Part shown: positions 7,093-14,200 of the stretch, piece by piece
How positions within the stretch are numbered: position 1 is the first letter of the stretch
Layout of the letters: each line of letters begins with the position of its first letter
DNA from: CAYZPB01 sp964568525
Lineage (GTDB): Bacteria; Bacillota; Bacilli; Tepidibacillales; Tepidibacillaceae
Length of the DNA: 22,987 nt
Reading direction: 5' to 3'
Assembly: GCA_964568525.1 (NCBI GenBank)
Contig: CAZMPM010000018.1
Location: forward strand, 1 to 22,987
The notes under the pieces: generated by a model
Told to the model about the DNA's origin: nothing
Database searches by the model: none
Seen by the model: the letters and a program-made list of their open reading frames with translations, nothing else
Translations under genes and position numbers: made by a program

Positions 7093-7325
7093 TAACATTC
7101 ACCTTGTTCGTTTTGTGCATCCTTAAGTTTTTGCGGAGTGATATCTTTACCTTCTTCATCAACAATCTTTAGTGACAGCAGTTGTGAGCGGAAGTTTTCT
7201 CGATAAGTGGCAATATATTCAGCACGGAGTTGCTCCTGTTCGAGCTTTTCTTCAACAGTTAAGCCAGATTCTTTTGCTTTAGAAGCTAACTCGTTAATTC
7301 GTTTTAAATTGAATTTGTCAGTCAT
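7092..7325 (-). CDS. ynzC: DUF896 protein YnzC
   Basis: A 77-residue soluble, highly charged protein. The N-terminal part (KFNLKRINELASKAKESGLT) and the following EYIATYRENFRSQL are the DUF896 hallmarks, which form a helical hairpin in B. subtilis YnzC. Function unknown. In B. subtilis the gene is in the LexA-controlled yneA-yneB-ynzC operon. Here yneA is also close by on the same strand, but lysC and yajQ lie between. AAAGGTGG precedes the ATG, and yajQ ends 19 bases upstream. Confidence 0.9.
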   Translation of the reverse strand: MTDKFNLKRINELASKAKESGLTVEEKLEQEQLRAEYIATYRENFRSQLLSLKIVDEEGKDITPQKLKDAQNEQGEC

Positions 7326-7344
7326 ATCGTCCCACCACCTTTAC

Positions 7345-7836
7345 TTAGCGATAATTTGTAAATTGTAAATCAATTTCAAGTTCAAGTTCGCGAATTAACT
7401 GCATACTTTCTTGCAAAGCATCTTTACTTTTGCTTGAAATCCGGATTGAATCACCGGTAATCTGAGTTTGAACTTTTAGTTTGCTATCTTTTACTGCTTT
7501 TGTAATTTTTTTAGCAGTTTCTGTCTCAATTCCTTGCTTTACTTTAATAATCTGCCTAATCATCGCGTTAGCTGCGGGTTCGATTTTGCCATAGGCTAGA
7601 TTTTTAATCGGTACCCCGCGTCGAATCAACTTATTCTGTAGTATATCGATAACGGCGGCAAGTTTATACTCATCTTCAGTAATTATTTCTAATTCGTCCT
7701 TGTTTAAGGTAAGTTTAGATTTACTGTTTTTGAAATCATAGCGCTGTGCTATCTCTTTCTGTGTTTGATCAGTGGCGTTATTAAGCTCATGCAAATCCAC
7801 ATTTGAAACTACATCATATGACGGATCATTAGCCAT
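7345..7836 (-). CDS. yajQ: YajQ family nucleotide-binding protein
   Basis: A 163-residue protein with the canonical YajQ (DUF520) N-terminus, SYDVVSNVDLHELNNA, then QEIAQRYDFKNSKS and the C-terminal ISSKSKDALQESMQLIRE. The family has two ferredoxin-like domains and binds nucleotides or RNA; some proteobacterial members bind cyclic di-GMP. The actual role here is open. GAGGAGGAG precedes the ATG. It lies 25 bases after lysC and 19 before ynzC in one operon. Confidence 0.92.
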   Translation of the reverse strand: MANDPSYDVVSNVDLHELNNATDQTQKEIAQRYDFKNSKSKLTLNKDELEIITEDEYKLAAVIDILQNKLIRRGVPIKNLAYGKIEPAANAMIRQIIKVKQGIETETAKKITKAVKDSKLKVQTQITGDSIRISSKSKDALQESMQLIRELELEIDLQFTNYR

Positions 7837-7861
7837 GCCCTCTCCTCCTCTTTTCTGATCT

Positions 7862-9217
7862 TTAGTTTATTACAAAAAATTCATTATATAAGGCCCGTAT
7901 TGCCTTTTTTTCGTCGACTTCTTTTATACCGAACATCATACTAACCTCTGAAGATCCTTGGTTGATCATTTCAATATTTACTCGAGCAGTAGCAAAAGCT
8001 TTTGTTGCTTTTGCAGCCAGCCCAATTGTATGCCGCATGCCTTCACCAACAATCATAATTAGTGAAAGATTTCTTCTGATTGCGAAATCATCAACCTTAA
8101 GTTCATTAATTATCCGTTCTTTTATCCGTTGTTCTTTAGCTGGATTAAGTTGGTTTTCCCGTAAAATTACAGATAGGTTATCGATTCCAGACGGGGTGTG
8201 CTCATAAGAAATCTGTTCATCTTCCAAGATTCTTAGTAGTTTGCGCCCGAAACCAATCTCTTTATTCATCATGTATTTGCTAACAAAAATACTGCAGAAT
8301 CCTGAGTCACTAGCGATACCGATAACTGGATTGATGCTGTCATCACGCTCCAGCACTATACGCGTACCTGGAGCTTCTGGGTTGTTAGTATTTCGTATGT
8401 TTACAGGAATTCTAGCTCTAAATGCTGGAATTAAGGCTTCATCGCTAAAAACGTTAAATCCGGAGTAGGAAAGTTCTCGCATCTCTTTAAAAGTTAGTTC
8501 CTCAATTGGCAGTGGGTTCTCAACAATATTTGGATTAACAACAAAAACTGAATCTACATCTGTAAAATTTTCATAAACATCGGCGTTCACCGCAGCTGCA
8601 AGGATTGAGCCGGTAATATCTGATCCGCCGCGTGTAAAAGTGATGATTTTACTACTTGTTGAGTGACCAAAAAATCCAGGGAAAATAATTATTCCCTCTC
8701 GTTCGGCTAAATGGCTCAGGTTATCCATCGTTTCAGGCAAAATCTGCACATAGCCTGCATCATTTGTTAGCAGTAAACCGGCTTCGCGCGGACTAACATA
8801 GTTAGCATTTACGCCCTGTTGTTGGAAGTATAAAGCGACTAGCTGAGCGCTATAGTCCTCGCCAAAAGATTTAACTAGCTCAATAAAGTCGTCATCGGCT
8901 GGATTAACAGCGTTAAGCGCAGTTTCAAGCTGTTTTACTAATTGTTCAACTTTCGCATAAGGTAGCATTAAGTCTTTGGCTATTTCCTGGAAGCGATCAA
9001 TTACAGCATGTTGTGCTTCGGCTATGTTGCTTCCTGTTAAAAGCGCTTCTCCGTATTTGATTAGTAAATCTGTTACTTTAATATCTGCAGCAAAGCGTTT
9101 GCCTGGCGCAGAAACAACGATGATTTTACGATCAGGATCGCTTGTTACAATCTTAAGTACCTTATTGATCTGTTCTGCAGAAGCCAGTGACGTTCCGCCA
9201 AATTTAGCAACTTTCAT
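7862..9217 (-). CDS. lysC: Aspartate kinase, monofunctional with C-terminal ACT domains
   Basis: Phosphorylates aspartate, the first step to lysine, threonine, methionine and diaminopimelate. The 451-residue protein has the kinase domain (KFGGTSLA at 5-12, VVSAPGKR, FTRGGSDITGS, DVDSV) and two ACT-type regulatory repeats in the last 150 residues. Its overall form resembles B. subtilis YclM (aspartokinase III). I chose the ATG at 9217, where the family consensus MKV-KFGG begins. GGGGAG is 12 bases upstream, a long spacing; ATGs at 9241 and 9244 would add eight or nine residues with only a weak AGG site. First gene of the operon with yajQ. No lysine riboswitch fits in the short leader, but a palindrome overlaps its likely promoter. 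Confidence 0.92.
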   Translation of the reverse strand: MKVAKFGGTSLASAEQINKVLKIVTSDPDRKIIVVSAPGKRFAADIKVTDLLIKYGEALLTGSNIAEAQHAVIDRFQEIAKDLMLPYAKVEQLVKQLETALNAVNPADDDFIELVKSFGEDYSAQLVALYFQQQGVNANYVSPREAGLLLTNDAGYVQILPETMDNLSHLAEREGIIIFPGFFGHSTSSKIITFTRGGSDITGSILAAAVNADVYENFTDVDSVFVVNPNIVENPLPIEELTFKEMRELSYSGFNVFSDEALIPAFRARIPVNIRNTNNPEAPGTRIVLERDDSINPVIGIASDSGFCSIFVSKYMMNKEIGFGRKLLRILEDEQISYEHTPSGIDNLSVILRENQLNPAKEQRIKERIINELKVDDFAIRRNLSLIMIVGEGMRHTIGLAAKATKAFATARVNIEMINQGSSEVSMMFGIKEVDEKKAIRALYNEFFVIN

Positions 9218-9255
9218 TTTACTTGATGCTCCCCTTTTCATCATACCTAAAAATA

Positions 9256-9280
9256 TAAACTAGTATATCATACTAGTTTA
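9256..9280. promoter_or_regulatory. 25-bp palindrome over a probable lysC promoter (operator) or yneA terminator
   Basis: Perfect inverted repeat: arm TAAACTAGTAT (9256-9266), spacer ATC, arm ATACTAGTTTA (9270-9280). On the minus strand an extended -10 element TGATATACT (9270-9262) lies at its centre, 45 bases before the lysC ATG. Binding here would block that promoter. The same hairpin followed by TATATTTTT could instead end the yneA transcript, but the stem is AT-rich with a 3-base loop, so I favour an operator. Confidence 0.55.
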
Positions 9281-9341
9281 CAAGTTTAGACTATATATTA
9301 TTTATCAATTAATATGAATGGTAACACAAATCACTCTACAG

Positions 9342-9617
9342 TTAAAGCGGTATTATTAACTCTTGACCAGGGAAAATGGTATATCCTTCGAGTTCGTTAA
9401 GGGCTTTAATCTGAGTAACCAGTTTTTTTGTACTATAATTTCCCGAATTATGCTGTTGTGCAAGATTCCAGAAAGAGTCGCCTGTATCAACGATTACCGT
9501 AATATAGCTCGTTTCCTGAATATTTCTTGTCTGATTATTGTCAAAGTATGCATAAGCAGTTAAGATGCTTGAACTAAGGAAGATTATAATAATTACTAGA
9601 TATTTTAAATATTTCAT
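9342..9617 (-). CDS. yneA: LysM-domain cell-division suppressor, YneA-like
   Basis: A 91-residue secreted or membrane-anchored protein. One membrane segment spans about residues 4-24, and a LysM peptidoglycan-binding domain about 40-90 (YITVIVDTGDSFWNLAQ ... IFPGQELIIPL). Size, architecture and position divergent from lexA match B. subtilis YneA, which delays septum formation during the SOS response. I chose the ATG at 9617, with GAGGTG 6 bases upstream, rather than the frame opening at 9635. It has its own consensus promoter with an embedded LexA-like box. Sequence identity to known YneA is not high by eye outside LysM, so the name rests mainly on architecture and context. Confidence 0.85.
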   Translation of the reverse strand: MKYLKYLVIIIIFLSSSILTAYAYFDNNQTRNIQETSYITVIVDTGDSFWNLAQQHNSGNYSTKKLVTQIKALNELEGYTIFPGQELIIPL

Positions 9618-9649
9618 AAATAGCACCTCTGTCATCTCTTCTGATTATC

Positions 9650-9678
9650 ATTATATATGCAAACAAATGTTCTGTCAA
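9650..9678 (-). promoter_or_regulatory. yneA promoter, perfect sigma-A consensus
   Basis: On the minus strand TTGACA (9678-9673) and TATAAT (9655-9650) are both perfect, with a spacer of exactly 17 bases. A LexA-like box (AAAC-AAAT-GTTC, plus strand 9661-9672) lies entirely inside the spacer, so bound LexA would exclude polymerase. This suggests tight repression and very strong induction after DNA damage. Confidence 0.85.
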
Positions 9679-9703
9679 TAAAAGATAGAACATTTGTTTG
9701 CAT
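9657..9703. promoter_or_regulatory. Paired LexA boxes in a 17-bp inverted repeat
   Basis: Arms 9657-9673 and 9687-9703 are perfect reverse complements (17 bp) around a 13-base centre. Each contains a copy close to the Bacillota LexA (DinR) box GAAC-N4-GTTY: AAAC-AAAT-GTTC at 9661-9672 and GAAC-ATTT-GTTT at 9688-9699, centres 27 bp apart. The left box sits in the yneA spacer, and the right box abuts and overlaps the lexA -35 region. Confidence 0.85.
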
Positions 9704-9726
9704 TATTGAAAAAAATATGTTATCTT
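9698..9726 (+). promoter_or_regulatory. lexA promoter
   Basis: TTGCAT (9698-9703) and TATCTT (9721-9726) are spaced by exactly 17 bases. Both are weak matches, in contrast to the perfect yneA promoter. The right-hand LexA-like box overlaps the -35 box by two bases, which fits autoregulation. Confidence 0.55.
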
Positions 9727-9754
9727 TTAGACAAATAAAACTGTGAGGTGGACT

Positions 9755-10372
9755 ATGGATAAGCTATCGAAACGCCAAAAAGAAATATTAATGTTTATTA
9801 TTGAAACTGTTAAGGAGAAAGGCTATCCTCCTTCAGTTAGAGAGATTGGTGAAGCCGTTGATTTAGCCTCTAGCTCTACTGTTCATGGACATTTAGAAAG
9901 ACTTGAAAAAAAAGGCTATATTAGACGAGATCCTACTAAGCCACGGGCAATTGAAATAACTACTGATGATTTTACATACGGTCAAGATGAAAGCGTAAGT
10001 AAAGTTCCTTTGTTGGGGCGCGTTACAGCTGGATTACCAATTACTGCTTACGAGAATATTGAAGACTACTTTCCATTACCAACTACGGTTGTTAAAAGCG
10101 ATCAGGTCTTTATGCTTCGAGTAATTGGCGATAGTATGATTGAGGCTGGTATCTTTAATGGGGATTTAATCATAGTTCGTCAGCAGAGTACGGCAAATAA
10201 CGGTGAGATTGTTGTTGCAATGACCGAGGATGATGAAGCTACAGTTAAAAGATTTTATAAGGAGAAAGCACATTTTCGTCTTCAACCAGAGAATTCTTCA
10301 ATGGAGCCACTAATATTAGATAATGTTTCGATTCTAGGTAAGGTGATTGGGGTTTACCGCGATCTGCATTAG
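9755..10372 (+). CDS. lexA: LexA repressor (SOS regulator, self-cleaving)
   Basis: Represses DNA-damage genes until RecA filaments trigger its self-cleavage. At 205 residues it is the length of B. subtilis LexA. The winged helix-turn-helix is at about 3-65 (SVREIGEAVDLASSSTVHGH). The cleavage site is A92-G93 in VTAGLP, with the catalytic pair S127 (GDSMIEAG) and K165 (ATVKRF). I chose the ATG at 9755, with GAGGTG 4 bases upstream; a GTG at 9743 is in frame but lies before that site. It is divergent from yneA through the shared operator region, and its last 39 bases overlap the end of ynbB on the other strand. Confidence 0.97.
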   Translation: MDKLSKRQKEILMFIIETVKEKGYPPSVREIGEAVDLASSSTVHGHLERLEKKGYIRRDPTKPRAIEITTDDFTYGQDESVSKVPLLGRVTAGLPITAYENIEDYFPLPTTVVKSDQVFMLRVIGDSMIEAGIFNGDLIIVRQQSTANNGEIVVAMTEDDEATVKRFYKEKAHFRLQPENSSMEPLILDNVSILGKVIGVYRDLH

Positions 10373-11602
10373 CGCTGTTAATAGCGCCCATTTTACATGT
10401 TGATAGGTTAAGCCGCCCTGAAGGTACCCAATATACGGTGCCACAATTGGAGCATCGCCAGAAAGTTCAAGCGTTCCACCTTGGACAAAGACCCCTGCAG
10501 CCATGATTACTTGATTCTGATAACCAGGAACAACCGATGCTATCGGTTTTACATATGAGTCAATTGGTGAACCTTGCTGAATGGCTTGAATAAAACTGAT
10601 TAAATAATCAGCGCGATTAAATTTAATCGCTTGTATTATATCTGTTCGTTCTTCGTCCCATTTGGGCGTTACCTCATAACCAAGCTCGGCAAACAGAGCA
10701 GCTGCTAGAACCATTCCTTTCAGCGCTTCCCCAACAAAATGTGGGGCCAAAAAGAAACCCTGATAAAAGTCCTGTTGATTTCCGCTAGTCGCACCAACTT
10801 TGCGTCCAATCCCCGGTGCTGTCAGACGATAGGAAATTTGCTCGATATAGCGCGCTTTTCCAGCAAGGTAACCACCTAATTTTGCAAGTCCACCGCCAGG
10901 ATTTTTGATTAGTGAACCAACAATAATATCCGCATCAACAGCGGTTGGTTCCAATCTCTCGGTAAATTCACCGTAGCAGTTATCGACAAAAATAATTGCC
11001 TCAGGCTTTATTTTACGAACTTGTTTGACCATCTCCGCTATTTCTGCAATCGAAAAAGATTGGCGCCAGGAGTAACCTTTTGAACGTTGGATTGCCACTA
11101 CTTTGGTCGCGGGTGTAATTGCTTGGGTTAGGTTAGGATAATCGACTTTGCCAGTACAGGATAAAGGCAAGACAGAATAACTTACCCCCCACTCTTGTAG
11201 CGAGCCCATACCATTTCCATGAATGCCAATAACCTCCTCCAGCGTATCGTAAGGTGCACCTGTTATATAAAGCAGTTCATCACCAGGCCGTAAAAGGCCG
11301 AATAAACCGATTGCAATTGCGTGTGTGCCTGAAACTATGTGTGGGCGGACTAAAGCGTCCTCAGCGCCAAATACGGTCGCATAAATGCGATCTAGTGTCT
11401 CTCGTCCGCTGTCATTATAGCCGTACCCGGTCGATGAATTTAGATGAAAATCGGAAACGTTAAACTCGCGAAAGGCTTGAAGCACTTTTGCTTGGTTGTA
11501 TTCGACAATTTTATCAATCTGATTTAAGCGTGGTGCAATTTTCTTCTCGACTGATTCAATCATTGCAATCTGTTCAGTTCTTAATTCAAAGAAACTATAC
11601 AT
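10334..11602 (-). CDS. ynbB: PLP-dependent enzyme, methionine gamma-lyase/aluminum-resistance family (YnbB)
   Basis: A 422-residue fold-type I PLP protein of the family annotated as methionine gamma-lyase or aluminum resistance protein. Conserved features are SGTHAIAIGLFGLLRPGDELL (cofactor phosphate region, about 91-111), the aspartate in FVDNCYGEF (about 205-213), and the probable Schiff-base lysine K233 in GSLIKNPGGG. The true substrate is not known for most members. It lies 18 bases after hflX with GGAG before the ATG, the same neighbour as in B. subtilis. Its 3' end overlaps lexA by 39 bp, so no room is left for a terminator between the two genes. Confidence 0.9.
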   Translation of the reverse strand: MYSFFELRTEQIAMIESVEKKIAPRLNQIDKIVEYNQAKVLQAFREFNVSDFHLNSSTGYGYNDSGRETLDRIYATVFGAEDALVRPHIVSGTHAIAIGLFGLLRPGDELLYITGAPYDTLEEVIGIHGNGMGSLQEWGVSYSVLPLSCTGKVDYPNLTQAITPATKVVAIQRSKGYSWRQSFSIAEIAEMVKQVRKIKPEAIIFVDNCYGEFTERLEPTAVDADIIVGSLIKNPGGGLAKLGGYLAGKARYIEQISYRLTAPGIGRKVGATSGNQQDFYQGFFLAPHFVGEALKGMVLAAALFAELGYEVTPKWDEERTDIIQAIKFNRADYLISFIQAIQQGSPIDSYVKPIASVVPGYQNQVIMAAGVFVQGGTLELSGDAPIVAPYIGYLQGGLTYQHVKWALLTALMQIAVNPNHLT

Positions 11603-11620
11603 TATCTCAACTCCGTCTTT

Positions 11621-12865
11621 TTATTCCGCAAAATAGCGCATCAATTCATTAGTTAGATCTTTTTCGTCTAGTAGCGCCGATACATTCCACGTTAATTTTT
11701 CATCGTCATACTCAATCAGAATATCCTTACGACTTTTTTCTTGAACGTAAGCAAGTAAATCCCCGCGGTTTTCTGGAATCCGCAACGTATATTGTTGCAA
11801 ACCGGTAGTAATATTCCTGCCAATTAGATTAAGTAGTCGCTCTTTATCAGCTGGATTATTCGCTGAGATAAAAATATGTGTTGATACGTCATCGATAATA
11901 TAATTTTTGATGAGATCTTTTTTATTATAAACAACGATTCGTGATACATGACTAGCACTAATTTCGCGTAAAAGCTGCTCAACCACAGCAATCTGCTGTT
12001 CACGATTAGGACCGCTCGCATCGACTATATGCAGCAATAAATCGGCTTCCGCCACTTCCTGAAAGGTTGATCGGAACGCAGCAATCAGCTCATGCGGTAA
12101 ATCCTGGATAAAACCAACGGTATCGGTAATAATTACCGCAGAATGATTTTTGAATTGTAGTTTTCGAGTAGTTGGATCCAGTGTAGCAAATAATTTATCC
12201 TCCGCTAACACGTTAGCGGTTGTCAACAAATTGAGAATTGTTGATTTACCGGCATTTGTGTAACCAACTAAAGCGATTTTAAACACATTACTCCGCTTGC
12301 GACGTTGTCGATATAATGTACGTTGTTTATCAATCTCTTTTAGCTCGCGACGTAAATTGTTAATCTTTCTTTTAATATGTCGGCGATCTGTCTCTAGCTT
12401 GGTTTCACCTGGTCCACGTGTTCCGATACCACCACCCAAACGAGAAAGTTCAATTCCCATGCCAGTCAGACGAGGCAATAAATAGTTTAATTGAGCCAAT
12501 TCGACTTGAATTTTACCCTCTTTGGAATGAGCACGCGTTGCAAATATATCTAAAATCAGCTGAGTTCGGTCGATTACTCGACAACCCACAACTTTTTCAA
12601 TATTTCGTATTTGTGAAGGGCTTAGTTCCGAGTTGAAAATTAGCAAATCAGTCTTAAGTTCAGCAACAAGATTAGTTAGTTCTTTAATTTTGCCGCGGCC
12701 GATATACCAGGAGCTATCAATTGCCGTGCGATTCTGGCTAACTACTAACTGTACCTCCGCACCAACTGTTTCAGCAAGACTCTTAAGCTCAGCAATCGAA
12801 TACTCATTCTGTTCTTCATTGCTACTTGTATTAACACTAACTAGGATAACCTTCTCACTTTCCAG
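11621..12865 (-). CDS. hflX: GTPase HflX (ribosome-splitting factor); no canonical start codon
   Basis: A GTPase that binds and splits stalled ribosomes under stress. The HflX glycine-rich motif GIGTRGPGETKLETDRR is at about 146-162, G1 GYTNAGKST at 201-209, G3 DTVG at 247-250 and G4 NKKD at 313-316, then a short C-terminal domain. The frame has no ATG, GTG or TTG before a TTG at 12646. Starting there would remove about 73 residues, including the conserved YIGRGKIKEL (54-63) of the N-terminal domain. The frame is open back to a TGA at 12874-12872. The best candidate is a CTG at 12865, about 9 bases after AAGGGGATGAG, giving 414 residues, the normal length. Otherwise one base is inserted and the ATG at 12875 is the start. 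Coding sequence sure; 5' end uncertain. Confidence 0.85.
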   Translation of the reverse strand: MESEKVILVSVNTSSNEEQNEYSIAELKSLAETVGAEVQLVVSQNRTAIDSSWYIGRGKIKELTNLVAELKTDLLIFNSELSPSQIRNIEKVVGCRVIDRTQLILDIFATRAHSKEGKIQVELAQLNYLLPRLTGMGIELSRLGGGIGTRGPGETKLETDRRHIKRKINNLRRELKEIDKQRTLYRQRRKRSNVFKIALVGYTNAGKSTILNLLTTANVLAEDKLFATLDPTTRKLQFKNHSAVIITDTVGFIQDLPHELIAAFRSTFQEVAEADLLLHIVDASGPNREQQIAVVEQLLREISASHVSRIVVYNKKDLIKNYIIDDVSTHIFISANNPADKERLLNLIGRNITTGLQQYTLRIPENRGDLLAYVQEKSRKDILIEYDDEKLTWNVSALLDEKDLTNELMRYFAE

Positions 12866-12902
12866 TGCGACTCATCCCCTTTTCGATTAATCTTCTGCTA
12901 AT

Positions 12903-12911
12903 AGTATAACA
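12903..12911 (-). promoter_or_regulatory. Extended -10 promoter of hflX
   Basis: On the minus strand TGTTATACT (12911-12903) is an extended -10 element (TGnTATACT). It lies just after the hfq terminator and about 38 bases before the proposed hflX start. No good -35 box is seen. It resembles TGATATACT before lysC and TGCTATAAT before mutS. Confidence 0.5.
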
Positions 12912-12919
12912 GAATAAAC

Positions 12920-12953
12920 AAAAAGCATTCTACTATATTAGTGAATGCTTTTT
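12920..12953 (-). terminator. Intrinsic terminator after hfq
   Basis: Stem AAAAAGCATTC/GAATGCTTTTT (11 bp) with a 12-base loop. On the minus strand the run TTTTTGTTT follows. It separates the mutS...hfq series from hflX-ynbB, which has its own -10 element directly downstream. Confidence 0.75.
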
Positions 12954-12974
12954 ATATGCAACAAAACTTTTTTC

Positions 12975-13202
12975 CTATATTTCTGAGTTAAGTGGAATAT
13001 TTTTTATGGGAACAAAGGTAGAAATCGCATGTTTGTACACCATCTGTTGCTTTCCTTCAGACTCAATAATTATCACATAATTATCGAAACCTTTAATCAG
13101 TCCGCGTATCTGGAAACCATTCGTTAAAAAGATGGTAATCGGCACATTTTCCTTTCTAGCAAGATTTAAAAAAGTGTCTTGAATGTTAGCCCCCTGTTTC
13201 AT
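12975..13202 (-). CDS. hfq: RNA chaperone Hfq
   Basis: A 75-residue Sm-like protein that forms a hexameric ring and binds small RNAs and A- or U-rich mRNA. The Sm1 region (IQDTFLNLARKENVPITIFLTNG, FDNYVIII) and Sm2 motif (MVYKHAISTFVP, with the YKHA form of the usual YKHAIST) are both present. The C-terminal tail after Sm2 is very short, as in Gram-positive Hfq. GGGGG lies 7 bases before the ATG. It is 52 bases after miaA, in the common miaA-hfq-hflX order, and is followed by a strong terminator. Confidence 0.96.
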   Translation of the reverse strand: MKQGANIQDTFLNLARKENVPITIFLTNGFQIRGLIKGFDNYVIIIESEGKQQMVYKHAISTFVPIKNIPLNSEI

Positions 13203-13254
13203 CTCTCTCTACCCCCAACAGTATATTTATCTATGTGAATTATTATACTACATT

Positions 13255-14190
13255 CTACTTCAAATACTCATCAATTAGTGAATAAATTGTTATAAATATT
13301 GAAGAATCACCATTTTCGTAAAAATTTGTGAGATCAAACCACTTAATTTCTGGATTTGCACGGAACAAACTCAGTTGACGTTTGGCAAAATTGCGTGTAG
13401 CTTGTTGAATTTTTGCTACCGTTTCAGTTAAAGTAAGTTCGCCAGCTAAATGCTGTAACATCTCTTTATAGCCGATTCCCTGCATCGAATTATGGCTAGA
13501 ATCGAAGCCTGCAAGTTTAAGCATTTCTACTTCCGTAACTAACCCTTGCTCAATCATTAAGTTAACCCGTTGATTAATTCGCTCATAAAGTTTCGATCGT
13601 TCCATTGTCAATCCAATTAGTAGCTGATGGTACTCGGTTTGTTGTCGGATTTTCTGTTCCGCATGAAATTGGCTAAGCGGTTTACCGAGTTGATGATAAA
13701 TTTCTAGTGCTCGGATAACACGTTTTTGGTCATTGATATGTAATCTTTCTGCTGTTTCCGGATCATATTTTAAAAGGTCTGCATATAGTTCCTCCCTGCT
13801 CAACGCTGCAAGCTGTTGGCGTAATTCCAGGTTTGTTTCAATCTCTGGTAATTGGTAATTTTCAGTTATCGCTTTAATATATAGGCCTGTACCGCCAACA
13901 ATAATTGGCAATCTTCCCCGTTGATTAATTTCAGTTATTAATTGTTGAGCGGCAGTTTGAAAATCAGCAACTGAGTAATAGTAATCAGGCTCATGGATAT
14001 CGATTAAGTGGTGTACAATTCCATCCATCTGTTCAGGTTTAATTTTGGCAGTTCCAATATCGAGTCCTTTATATACCTGAATCGAATCACCCGAAATAAT
14101 TTCACCATTATAACGTTGCGCCAACTTGATCGCTAATTCACTTTTACCGACCGCTGTTGGACCGACAACAACAAGTAATTTCTCCCTCAT
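13255..14190 (-). CDS. miaA: tRNA dimethylallyltransferase MiaA
   Basis: Adds a dimethylallyl group to N6 of A37 in tRNAs reading codons that start with U. The product is the substrate of MiaB, encoded upstream in the same series. The 311-residue protein has the P-loop GPTAVGKS (10-17), DSIQVYKGLDIGTAK beginning at D35, IVGGTGLYI, and RVIRALEIYHQLGKPLS. A C-terminal NFAKRQLSLFR carries the conserved tRNA-binding tail. GAGGA precedes the ATG, and the methyltransferase gene ends 10 bases upstream. Confidence 0.96.
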   Translation of the reverse strand: MREKLLVVVGPTAVGKSELAIKLAQRYNGEIISGDSIQVYKGLDIGTAKIKPEQMDGIVHHLIDIHEPDYYYSVADFQTAAQQLITEINQRGRLPIIVGGTGLYIKAITENYQLPEIETNLELRQQLAALSREELYADLLKYDPETAERLHINDQKRVIRALEIYHQLGKPLSQFHAEQKIRQQTEYHQLLIGLTMERSKLYERINQRVNLMIEQGLVTEVEMLKLAGFDSSHNSMQGIGYKEMLQHLAGELTLTETVAKIQQATRNFAKRQLSLFRANPEIKWFDLTNFYENGDSSIFITIYSLIDEYLK

Positions 14191-14200
14191 AACATTGTCC

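Noticed and set aside
9218..9341. Lysine riboswitch (L-box) before lysC
   Set aside because: Only about 120 bases separate lysC from yneA, shorter than an L-box with its platform, and no matching conserved loops are visible.
12644..12646. TTG as start of hflX
   Set aside because: It has no ribosome-binding site and would cut off the conserved N-terminal domain that is clearly encoded upstream in the same frame.
12297..12890. Plus-strand open frames opposite hflX
   Set aside because: They are mirror frames of the conserved hflX coding sequence, which explains them fully; the same holds for other frames opposite lysC, mutL, mutS and deoD.
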